From an uncultured bacterium (GTDB taxonomy: Bacteria > Patescibacteriota > Patescibacteriia > Patescibacteriales > SZUA-104), in NCBI GenBank assembly GCA_913009695.1, contig CAJVWV010000006.1, positions 1 through 50,461 of the forward strand: a stretch of DNA of 50,461 nucleotides. Reading direction: 5' to 3'. The translations under genes were made by a program, and so were the position numbers. Shown here piece by piece: positions 1-7,283 of the stretch. How positions within the stretch are numbered: position 1 is the stretch's first letter; each line of letters starts with the position of its first letter. The notes beneath the pieces were generated by a model. The model did no database searches. It saw nothing but the letters and a program-made list of their open reading frames with translations, and was not told the DNA's origin.

Positions 1-102
1 TGGCTGAAGTTTAGTATTGTGTTTTGTTTTTTTTTTCAAGCAGAAGACGGCATACGAGATATATCAGTGTGACTGGAGTTCAGACGTGTGGTCTTCCGAT
101 CT
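1..102. other. Illumina adapter read-through (artefact)
   Basis: Positions 37-60 are the P7 flow-cell sequence, 61-68 an 8-base index (ATATCAGT), and 69-102 the TruSeq read-2 adapter with one mismatch. Positions 1-36 are low-complexity T-rich sequence beyond the adapter. The biological sequence starts at 103. Confidence 0.97.
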
Positions 103-1286
103 TTGTCATTTGCCGTCAGAACCTCTGGCAAATCTAGCTCCTCAACATGATCATTTTCAACAGACACATCACCATAACCATGAATACTATTAATAAAATT
201 GGCTGTGCGGTAATTTATTGCGTTAAATTCATAGTTAATTTTAATCTTACCATTTTTTCTTATAAATTTTCGCTTGAATGAAAGAGTCAATATCTCTTTA
301 TTAGCAACGACAATATTACCATACTTTTGTTTCAGCATTTTATAGCATTGATAATAATTCATCTGTACAGATAAACGGTGATTATTACCAAATGAAAAAT
401 CATCTAACGCATTATCATGCTTCTTCATTGTCAATGTTTCTGTATCAAAAATAATCCTTCTTACTCTGCCACCATTTTGCACTAGATCTTCCGAAATAAT
501 AAAAGGAGAACACGTTCCGTATGACATATTTTTGGGCAAGTCCTTTGCCATAAAGAGATAGCCGTCACCTGATACATCGACTTTTTCTTTCAATTGTCTC
601 TTATCAAGAAAACAACCTGTTTCAGGAACAACAACAGCAAAAAGAACTTGATCACTTGAACTTTCTACATAGAGGGCTTTAATAATATTAAGTGGATTCC
701 AACCATCCAGTATTATCCCTTTTTCGTAACACGTATTTGTCCCATAAGGATATGATACAACCCGAAATTCTTTATTGTTCGCATGAAGCTTGAAATCAAA
801 TCCACAACCATGTTTTGTTGTGTCTTCAATTTGATAATTTTTAAATGCGTCAATTTTGGTGTAATTTTCCTTAAAATAATGTTCCGCCGCTTGTCCTGTT
901 ATCAGCCGTTTTGCAAAACTGCTTTCTTTATCTTCTTTTTTGGCAACTTGCTCCATTAAAACATCCAACTCGTGATTTTCATAAATTATTTCTTTCAATA
1001 AATTTGAAAAGTTTCTTATGTCTAAATCTTTGAAAGAATTATAAATATCTTTACAATACTGCCTTATCTCTCTTTTATGCCAGCCCTGTCTTTTGTTTGG
1101 AAAAACAGGATCAAATTCATCTCTGTAATTTTTAACGGAAGCCGGCTTAACTTCCAACGCAAACCCGATAACATTAAATGCTTCTGTAAAATTATCAAAA
1201 CCGAGATACTTTAAACCTCTTTCATCAAATTTTGATAAAAATAATCCAGCCAATATTGATTTTTCTCTAAGTGATAATTTTTGCAT
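103..1286 (-). CDS. Putative type II restriction endonuclease, 3' end missing
   Basis: About 394 real residues are present; the C-terminus is lost because the contig runs into adapter at 102. The N-terminal half (residues about 20-75) contains the run YRDEFDPVFPNKRQGW, which I associate with N-terminal regions of restriction-type proteins. Residues about 130-180 (GQAAEHYF, then HGCGFDFKL and EFRVV) resemble the GxxAE...GxDf...v core of PD-(D/E)XK or DUF3883-like nuclease folds, although the usual E-x-K is not obvious. It starts 11 bases downstream of a truncated cytosine methyltransferase and a controller-like HTH gene on the same strand, the order of a C-M-R cassette. The nuclease assignment is inferred mainly from this context; a DNA-binding accessory protein is possible. 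Confidence 0.5.
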
Positions 1287-1297
1287 ATTTTTTATTA

Positions 1298-1474
1298 TTA
1301 AATCTCCATGTTTTTTTCGTCTTCGCCAAAAAATTCTCTGTATGTCTTTTCGGCGTTTTTATCTATTTCTGAAAATCCGACGCATTGCATACCTAAATTT
1401 TCAAGCCCGATTCTTCCGCCTCCTATTCCCGCGCAAAAATCAATAAATTTTATATTGTCCGTTGTTTTTTCCAT
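1298..1474 (-). pseudogene. N-terminal stub of a C5-cytosine DNA methyltransferase
   Basis: A 58-residue open frame reads MEKTTDNIKFIDFCAGIGG and continues with RIGLENLG, VGFSEIDKNAEKTY and FFGEDEKN before a TAA. This covers the SAM-binding motif I (D-x-F-A-G-x-G-G) and motif II (S-E-I-D) of Dcm-type enzymes. The catalytic PCQ motif, the ENV motif and the target-recognition domain are absent; family members usually have 300-400 residues. It lies 4 bases after the controller-like gene and 11 bases before the putative nuclease. The gene looks deleted after motif II; an assembly collapse is the main alternative. Confidence 0.8.
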
Positions 1475-1478
1475 ATTC

Positions 1479-1682
1479 TTATTTTATCAAATCATCAACG
1501 CCAATGTTCAACGCCTTGGCGATTTTTGTTAATGTTTCAATGGTTGGATTTTTATTGATTCCGTTTTCCACTTTAATAATCGTATTCAAAGACAAATCAG
1601 CCGAACGAGCGACTTTTTCAAGAGAATAACCCCTTTTTGACCTGTATTTTTTTAAGTTTTCCGAAATTTTGTTGTTTGACAT
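1479..1682 (-). CDS. XRE-family HTH regulator, R-M controller-like
   Basis: The 67-residue protein is a single Cro/C1-type helix-turn-helix domain. The run GYSLEKVARSADLSLNTI forms the first two helices and the recognition helix, followed by the typical VENGINKNPTIETLTKIAKALN segment in shorter pieces. Size and position ahead of a methyltransferase stub and a putative nuclease fit a C (controller) protein that times R-M expression. No Shine-Dalgarno is visible. The upstream DNA (1683-1740) is very A+T rich with a TATAATATAA stretch on this strand that could serve as a -10 region, and short inverted AT motifs that might be operators. A toxin-antitoxin or phage repressor role cannot be excluded. 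Confidence 0.8.
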   Translation of the reverse strand: MSNNKISENLKKYRSKRGYSLEKVARSADLSLNTIIKVENGINKNPTIETLTKIAKALNIGVDDLIK

Positions 1683-1742
1683 TGTTTTAAAATTGATATA
1701 ACATTATAATATATAGAATATAGTTTATACTTTACCTATTTT

Positions 1743-2141
1743 CTATTATAATAATAGCAGATAATTAAAAAATAGCCAAATCCGAAAAAATCGGGCGAAG
1801 CCCGAAAAGAAAAAATCTCTCCGCCGAAGGCGAAGAAAAAAAAGGGGGGGGTTAAAAAATTGCGCCGCAGGCGTAAAAAAAGAAATCGTCAGCGTTAGCG
1901 TTTCCGCAATTCCGCCAAAAGCGGAATTAAGCTAAAACAGAAAAATTTTCTCTCCTATTAAAAGAAAAAGGGGGCAAAAATCAAAAAATGAAAAGAAAAT
2001 TTTTCTGTTTTGGCTACCGCCGAGCTTGCGAGGCGGGCGGAAATGCAAATCGTAAATTATTGGTCGGTATCACCGCGCGCGCGGAGCGCGCGTCAGTCGT
2101 CGGGATTATTAGCAAAATGAGTTCTAATTTCGTCCAAAACA
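1743..2141. repeat. Non-coding stretch packed with mini-palindromes
   Basis: No convincing gene is present. Short hairpins follow one another: TCGGGCGAAGCCCGA (about 1788-1802), CGCCGAAGGCG, TTGCGCCGCAGGCGTAA, TTCCGCCAAAAGCGGAA and CGCGCGCGGAGCGCGCG. Purine tracts and a G run lie between them. A longer inverted repeat, left arm 1931-1951 and right arm 1994-2014 with one mismatch over 21 bases, brackets a purine-rich 42-base loop. The 28.3-28.8 kb gap has similar texture. Confidence 0.75.
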
Positions 2142-2386
2142 CACCGCATTTTTACAATTTCAGCGTTTCGGAAAGTTTTGCGCGCCTGCGGCGCGGTCGC
2201 TCCGCCTGCGGGCGGAGAAAAAGGGGCTGATTTTGCAACGATTTGCCACGCTTCGCGTGGCAAAAAAGAAATGTTTTGGTTTTGGATTTGGAAGTTCGTT
2301 TGAGCGAAGCTCAAAATTTCGCTGAAAGCGAAATAACCAATCTTTTTTCTTTCCGCTGAAAGCGGAAATTGTAAAGCGATAATTTT
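2142..2386. repeat. Left inverted repeat of the recombinase cassette
   Basis: This 245-base segment is the inverted copy of 3747-3964. From CACCGCATTTTTACAATTTC to GGATTTGGAAGTTCG the copies agree almost base for base. They then diverge by hairpin insertions and rejoin at ACCAATCTTTTTT and AAAGCGATAATTTT. On the minus strand it encodes an alternative recombinase tail (FQIQNQNISF through EIVKMR) that continues with CVLDEIRTHFANNPDD and then stops. Confidence 0.9.
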
Positions 2387-2411
2387 TAATAATATTTTGA
2401 CTTCAATAAAT

Positions 2412-4130
2412 ATGGAAAATATAAAAGATCAAACCAAAAAATTTTTTATCTACGCTCGCAAGTCAACGGATAACGAGGATAGACAAGTGCGGAGTATCGG
2501 CGACCAGTTGTCGGAATTGCGGGAATTGGCGGGCAAAGAAAACATTGAGATTGTTGATGTGTTGGTGGAAAAACAAACCGCCAAAATTCCGGGCAGACCT
2601 GTTTTCTCCGAAATGTTAAAAAGGATTGAACAAGGCGAAGCAATGGGAATTTTAGCATGGCACCCCGACAGATTGGCAAGAAATAGCGTTGACGGCGGAC
2701 AAATCATTTATCTCGTTGATACTGGGGTTATTCAAGAAATGAAATTCCCGACTTTTTGGTTTGATCCTACGCCTCAAGGCAAATTTATGTTATCAATAGC
2801 TTTCGGTCAGTCAAAATATTATATTGATAATCTTTCGGAGAATATTAAGCGAGGACATCGTCAAAAGTTGAAAAATGGAATTTGGCCTCAAATGGCTCCG
2901 ATTGGTTACCTAAACAACAAAGAAACGAAACAAATCTATGTTGATAAGGAAAGGGCAAAATATATCAAAAAAGCCTTTGAGGCCTACGCCACAGGAAACC
3001 ACACTTTGAAAAATCTCCGAAAGATTATCAACGGGCTTGGTTTGCAGAGTAGGTCAAACAGATTGCTTTCCGTTTCAAATTATCAATACTTTTTGCGAAA
3101 TCCCATTTATTGCGGAGTAATCAGATACAACGGCGAACTATACAACGGAAAGCATAAACCGATTATTTCAAAGAAACTTTTTGATGAGGTTCAAGAAGTA
3201 ATGACGAGAAAATCAAAACCGCAGAAAGTAGAGACGATGAAATTTTTTCTTTATCGTGGATTTTTTCATTGCGGTGAGTGCGGATTTACAATTACCGCCG
3301 ACAAGAAAGTGAAGCCGAGTGGTAAAGAATATATTTATTACTATTGCACAAAGAAAAATCCGCACCACGATTGCAAGCAAAATGTATTTACAAGAGAAGA
3401 AAAAATTTCATCTCAAATTAACGAAGAAATCCAAAAAATTTCTTTGCCCGACGATTGGTCTGATTGGATGATTAAGGAATTGGAAACAGAAAGAATCCAA
3501 TCAAATCAATCGTCGGACTTTTTCGCTCAAAAGAATAAAAAGGAACTTTCAAAAATTGACGAGAAGTTGGAAAAACTAATGACAGCGTATTTAGAAAGTG
3601 TTTTGAGTTTAACGGAATATCAGCAAGCAAAAAATATTCTCGTCAATCAAAAACAAATTTTGAAAGACAAAATATCTTCTTTTGAGCGTAAAAGTAATAA
3701 TCGGTTCGAACTCGCCATAAATTTCGTAAAAGCCAGCAAACAAGCCAAAATTATCGCTTTGCAAGAAAATCCCGAAGGGATTCGGGATTTTCTAAAAAAG
3801 ATTGGTTCGAACTTCCAAATCCAAAACCAAAACATTTCTTTTTCGCCACGCGGAGCGTGGCAAATCGTTGTAAATTCAGCCCTTTTTTCTCCGCCCGCAG
3901 GCGGAGCGACCGCGCCGCAGGCGCGCAAAACTTTCCGAAACGCTGAAATTGTAAAAATGCGGTGGGAGAAGGATTCGAACCCTCGGTACCCTTTCGAGCA
4001 CAGCGGTTTTCGAAACCGCCCCATTCGACCACTCTGGCATCCCACCAATTATCATAATAATTTTATTAAACCCCTACCCCAAACTTATTTCGGAGGTTCC
4101 GGCACACCTCCATTATTAATCACCCAATAA
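2412..4130 (+). CDS. Large serine recombinase / integrase
   Basis: About 572 residues from the ATG; an in-frame TTG lies 15 bases upstream. The N-terminal resolvase domain begins with FFIYARKSTDNEDRQ, whose serine in ARKST is the expected nucleophile, and includes the conserved Arg in HPDRLARN. The central Recombinase domain spans roughly residues 160-270. A zinc-ribbon follows (CGECG about residue 290, later YYYCTKKNPHHDC), then a coiled-coil-rich region (about 360-450), as in large serine integrases. The tail from FLKKIGSNFQ onward is encoded by the right inverted repeat, runs antisense through tRNA-Ser and ends overlapping the 3' end of the pseudouridine synthase gene. NPEGIRD is encoded by a mini-palindrome. 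It is probably the integrase of a mobile segment targeted at the tRNA. Confidence 0.92.
   Translation: MENIKDQTKKFFIYARKSTDNEDRQVRSIGDQLSELRELAGKENIEIVDVLVEKQTAKIPGRPVFSEMLKRIEQGEAMGILAWHPDRLARNSVDGGQIIYLVDTGVIQEMKFPTFWFDPTPQGKFMLSIAFGQSKYYIDNLSENIKRGHRQKLKNGIWPQMAPIGYLNNKETKQIYVDKERAKYIKKAFEAYATGNHTLKNLRKIINGLGLQSRSNRLLSVSNYQYFLRNPIYCGVIRYNGELYNGKHKPIISKKLFDEVQEVMTRKSKPQKVETMKFFLYRGFFHCGECGFTITADKKVKPSGKEYIYYYCTKKNPHHDCKQNVFTREEKISSQINEEIQKISLPDDWSDWMIKELETERIQSNQSSDFFAQKNKKELSKIDEKLEKLMTAYLESVLSLTEYQQAKNILVNQKQILKDKISSFERKSNNRFELAINFVKASKQAKIIALQENPEGIRDFLKKIGSNFQIQNQNISFSPRGAWQIVVNSALFSPPAGGATAPQARKTFRNAEIVKMRWEKDSNPRYPFEHSGFRNRPIRPLWHPTNYHNNFIKPLPQTYFGGSGTPPLLITQ
3747..3964. repeat. Right inverted repeat of the recombinase cassette
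   Basis: Inverted partner of 2142-2386, lying inside the 3' part of the recombinase gene and touching the last bases of tRNA-Ser. It carries a different mini-palindrome (ATCCCGAAGGGATTCGGGAT, about 3769-3788) where the left copy has TTTCCGCTGAAAGCGGAAA. It lacks the extra two-hairpin insertion of the left copy. Confidence 0.9.
3960..4046 (-). tRNA. tRNA-Ser (anticodon CGA)
   Basis: The 7-base acceptor stem GGTGGGA pairs with TCCCACC. The anticodon arm is GCGGT-TTCGAAA-ACCGC with anticodon CGA, a long variable arm follows, and the T arm contains GGTTCGAATCC. The base after the acceptor is G, the usual serine discriminator. CCA is not encoded. The whole gene is antisense to the recombinase tail. 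Confidence 0.96.
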
Positions 4131-4832
4131 ATTTATAACTTCTTTTTCACTTAAATATTTCCACTCTCCTTTTTTTAAATTTCCTATAGTTAAATTTCCT
4201 ATCCCGATTCGCGCTAAATCCTTAACATTAAAACCAATCTCCTTAAACATGCGCCTAATCTGCCTTTTCTTTCCTTCGGTTAAAATAATTTTAAATTTAT
4301 TCTTATCTAAAAACTTAATTTCTTTTACTTTAACCACTCCGTCATTATCTCCCACATCTATACCATTTTTAAAATTATTTATAACATTTTTTATATTATT
4401 TTCATTTATCTTGCCCTCAACTTCAATTTCATATATTTTTTTATGTTCAAATTTAGGATGAGTTAATTTCTGAGTCAGTTCACCGTCATTAGTAAGAAGA
4501 ACTAATCCTCTACTATTTTTATCTAACCTACCAACCGCGAACAACCTATCTTTTACATCAACTAAATCAAAAATATTCTTTTCTCCCCTAAATCTACGAT
4601 TACTACATACATACCCCTCGGGTTTATTAAGTTTAATATATATTCTCTTTTTTGCCAACCCTAGCCTTTCTCCATTAATTTTAACCTCATCATCAACGTC
4701 CACTCTTTGCCCTAATTCCGCTAACTCGCCATTTACCGTTACTTCCTTATATTTAATCGCTTCTTCCGCTTTTCGCCTTGAGCAATAACCGGAATTGGCA
4801 ATAAATTTTTGTAATACTATTTTATTTTTCAT
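4116..4832 (-). CDS. 16S/23S rRNA pseudouridine synthase, RsuA/RluB family
   Basis: The 238-residue protein has an N-terminal S4 RNA-binding domain (LQKFIANSGYCSRRKAEEAI, residues 6-25). The RsuA/RluB/RluE catalytic domain contains the signature GRLDKNSRGLVLLTNDG (about 99-115), where the Asp is the catalytic nucleophile. The C-terminal motif EGKKRQIRRMF (about 186-196) is also typical. It isomerises a specific rRNA uridine during ribosome assembly; whether the target is in 16S or 23S rRNA cannot be told. Its 3' end overlaps the recombinase tail tail-to-tail by 15 bases. No Shine-Dalgarno is visible. Confidence 0.92.
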   Translation of the reverse strand: MKNKIVLQKFIANSGYCSRRKAEEAIKYKEVTVNGELAELGQRVDVDDEVKINGERLGLAKKRIYIKLNKPEGYVCSNRRFRGEKNIFDLVDVKDRLFAVGRLDKNSRGLVLLTNDGELTQKLTHPKFEHKKIYEIEVEGKINENNIKNVINNFKNGIDVGDNDGVVKVKEIKFLDKNKFKIILTEGKKRQIRRMFKEIGFNVKDLARIGIGNLTIGNLKKGEWKYLSEKEVINLLGD

Positions 4833-4920
4833 TGTTTTTCACTTAAACATTTTTTAACTCCTGGATATAAAAATAATAATACAAAAAACATAATAAACCC
4901 AAAAATAAGACTTCTTAAGA

Positions 4921-5778
4921 TTATCCCATGCGCATAAATATAATGGAAATAACAGCAAGCATAATTAAAAATATTTTTTTAATAGTAATTTTCTCATGAA
5001 AAAGGAAATAAGCTGTTAATGCGGTAACAAAAATATATAAAGAGTGGATAGAAATAATTAGCGAAAATAATCCCTTAGTTAAAGCTAAATAAAGCGAATA
5101 ACCACCAAAGAAGCTAAAAATACCAATTGGAACTCCTATCTTTAGAGCTCCAAAAAATAAACTAAGTTTCCATTTCTTCCTATGCTCTATGAGAATAATA
5201 AAAAACATAACTATTGTTGCAAAAATATATTGATAAATTTGGAATGCATGAATGTCAATATTATCAGCAACTATTTTTTGAAGCACTTTATTAAAAGCAG
5301 AAAGAAAAATAATGCCAGACCCCACGCCAAACATCAAAGGCTTAAATTGTAATTTACCACGCCTATAAATAAATTGAAATACAGTAAAAATTGCTAGTGC
5401 GATACCTAATCCTTGTATAAAGGTAACTCTCTCACCAAAAGCAAAAATTCCTATTAATACAGTAATCATTAAGCTTGTTGTTGATGTGATGGGGAAAAGA
5501 ACGTTCGTATCAACATGGTTTAATGCATACATTTGCAATAACATAATTATCGGAAATGAAATACCCCAAAGAAGAGCCAACCATAACATTCCGCTTGTTG
5601 TTAATGGAAGATATGAATAGAAAAAAATCAACGAAAGTATTGCTGGCACAAAAAGCGCACCAAAGGCCGTCAAAGAGCGACTGTATGCCTTGGCTGCGGG
5701 AAATTTATAAAACGCCATCGCTACTCCAAACAAAATAGTAGCTAATATTGAAAATGGAAACCATGTTAATTCATGCAT
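4921..5778 (-). CDS. EamA/DMT-superfamily transporter-like membrane protein
   Basis: 285 residues with about ten hydrophobic segments in two five-helix halves, the organisation of drug/metabolite-transporter proteins. The short basic loop YRRGKLQFKP separates the halves. Helix pairs such as FAFGERVTFIQGLGIALAIF and YFLFHEKITIKKIFLIMLAV match the repeated EamA end motif (G-E-x-x-t-x-x-q-x-x-G). The substrate is unknown. A second member of the same superfamily lies at 7284-8249, with the O-antigen ligase-like gene between them, suggesting a role in cell-surface precursor traffic. That link is inference. Confidence 0.8.
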   Translation of the reverse strand: MHELTWFPFSILATILFGVAMAFYKFPAAKAYSRSLTAFGALFVPAILSLIFFYSYLPLTTSGMLWLALLWGISFPIIMLLQMYALNHVDTNVLFPITSTTSLMITVLIGIFAFGERVTFIQGLGIALAIFTVFQFIYRRGKLQFKPLMFGVGSGIIFLSAFNKVLQKIVADNIDIHAFQIYQYIFATIVMFFIILIEHRKKWKLSLFFGALKIGVPIGIFSFFGGYSLYLALTKGLFSLIISIHSLYIFVTALTAYFLFHEKITIKKIFLIMLAVISIIFMRMG

Positions 5779-5824
5779 ATATAAGTTAATAGAATAAATA
5801 AAATTTTACAAATTACTTAATAAT

Positions 5825-7282
5825 TTATTTTCTAAAATCATCTTTTAGTTTTAAATTAATTAAACTCATCATCGCAATAAGTACCCAAAACATAACCGCT
5901 AAATCATTTTTAAAATAAGGAACGTCAACGAGACCATGCACTACCATAACTACCATTGCGCAAATTAATCCAATAATTAAAAATTTATTATTCGTAATTC
6001 GTAATTCGTAATTCGTAATTAACTTCATTCCAATTACAAAATACTTTACAATAATCCATATAAACAAAAACATCCCAGCGATTCCCAGTTCAACCAAAAA
6101 ATTTAAAAATATATTATGCGGATATAAATAAATTTCGGTTGGCTGCCAAACTTTATTTCTAAATTCTTCATTAAAAACTGTTTTTTTGTGCCAGTCAGGA
6201 TCGTTATAATCTCTAACAAAAATTCCTTCCTGATGATACGGCTTTATCGCGTTTTTATAATTAGTTAAACCGGAGCCGGTAATAATATTTCCATCTTTTA
6301 ACATCTCCCAAGTTTCCACCCATTGCGCTTTTCTGATTTGTCCCGATAAATCTCTTAGCAAAATTTTATTAACCGCGTATTCCCTTGCCGGCGTAAACGC
6401 CATTATACTCGCTGTCGCAAAAATAACTATCCCTACAGTCGCCCATCTTGCTTTTTTGCCAGCCAACAATCCAAACACAACTAATCCGGCTGCCACGCCG
6501 ATTAATGCCCCTTCTGACTTTGCAAAATAAATTGACAATAACGACAAAACAATTGATAAGGAAACAAATAATAATTTAAAATTAATTCGTAATTCGTAAT
6601 TCGTAATTCGTAATTTGCCTACCAGCCATCCAAACAAAACCATCACAATCGGCGCTAAATAAAGCCCCACCGCATTGGGGTAACCAAAAAACGAAGTCAC
6701 CCTTCTCGTTTCTTCCGCCGCCCAGAATTCATTAAAAATAAAAGCGCCGGTAAATTTTTGATAAATCGCGAACAATGAAACCGCCAAAGCCGAAATTGCC
6801 AACGACCACAATATTTTATTCCCCCCTTTAGCAAAGGGGGGTTGGGGGGATTTTTTCGCGTCCCTGTTCCCAAATACATTTAAAACTAAAATAAAAAACA
6901 AAGCCGGTTCAAAAAAATACGCTTTCCAAATTCCTAAAGCGCTCTCTGAAAATCCTGAAACCGCTACCGCAATGTATGAAATTATTAGAAGTAATATTAG
7001 TTCTACTCCAAATGGGTACCTCGTCCTTTTCTCTCGACTTTTCTTTAAATCTTTCCACCCATATTTTCCTTTAATAAATTCTTTAAACTTTGTATGCCTT
7101 AAAAACCAAGTTCCGAAAGAAATTAAAATCATAGCCTCAAGCAACGTAAAAGGAATGCCAAAAATACTAGATCTTATTAAATAGCTGGGCAAAGCAATAA
7201 TTAAAAGCATAACAGCCCAGTCTAAACGCCTAAAAGCTAAAATAAAATATAGTACACAAAAAATAAAAATTATTAAATTCAT
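5825..7282 (-). CDS. O-antigen ligase / Wzy-like polysaccharide membrane protein
   Basis: 485 residues with about twelve predicted membrane segments. A large loop at about residues 300-390 contains GSGLTNYKNAI and YLYPHNIFLNFLVELG, the H-N-x-x-L-x-x-x-x-E-x-G pattern of O-antigen ligase (Wzy_C) proteins, which join glycans to lipid or protein carriers. Three repeat insertions are visible: a palindrome-encoded PQPPFAKGG (6821-6850) and two heptamer-array peptides (NYELRINF near 6582-6615 and NYELRITNN near 5988-6020). All keep the frame and fall in loops or at helix ends. The gene starts 1 base after the upstream transporter's stop codon, so co-translation is likely. Confidence 0.82.
   Translation of the reverse strand: MNLIIFIFCVLYFILAFRRLDWAVMLLIIALPSYLIRSSIFGIPFTLLEAMILISFGTWFLRHTKFKEFIKGKYGWKDLKKSREKRTRYPFGVELILLLIISYIAVAVSGFSESALGIWKAYFFEPALFFILVLNVFGNRDAKKSPQPPFAKGGNKILWSLAISALAVSLFAIYQKFTGAFIFNEFWAAEETRRVTSFFGYPNAVGLYLAPIVMVLFGWLVGKLRITNYELRINFKLLFVSLSIVLSLLSIYFAKSEGALIGVAAGLVVFGLLAGKKARWATVGIVIFATASIMAFTPAREYAVNKILLRDLSGQIRKAQWVETWEMLKDGNIITGSGLTNYKNAIKPYHQEGIFVRDYNDPDWHKKTVFNEEFRNKVWQPTEIYLYPHNIFLNFLVELGIAGMFLFIWIIVKYFVIGMKLITNYELRITNNKFLIIGLICAMVVMVVHGLVDVPYFKNDLAVMFWVLIAMMSLINLKLKDDFRK
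5988..6020. repeat. Heptamer array (TAATTCG unit) inside a CDS
   Basis: More than four copies of a 7-base unit. Three units add 21 bases, so the array is read in frame as a seven-residue NYELRIT-type repeat in the O-antigen ligase-like protein. A second array of the same unit is at 6582-6615. Confidence 0.95.
6821..6850. repeat. PPxPFxKGG-coding palindrome
   Basis: C6-TTTAGCAAA-G6 followed by TTGGGGGGA. It is one of at least six copies in the window of a palindrome with C-rich and G-rich arms around TTTA(A/G)(T/C)AAA. Other copies are at 22243-22273, 22382-22445 (two), 28822-28850 and 33878-33908. Confidence 0.9.
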
Positions 7283-7283
7283 A

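Noticed and set aside
36-102. C-terminal residues RKTTRLNSSHTDISRMPSSA of the first open frame (also at 50367-50433)
   Set aside because: They are translated Illumina adapter and index, not protein.
1988-2314. Frames of 70-80 residues on both strands upstream of the recombinase
   Set aside because: They read through palindromes and the left inverted repeat; only the recombinase-tail similarity is meaningful.
2446-2707. Minus-strand frames within the recombinase and similar shadow frames in other genes
   Set aside because: They overlap a clear protein on the other strand and have no recognisable domains or ribosome sites.
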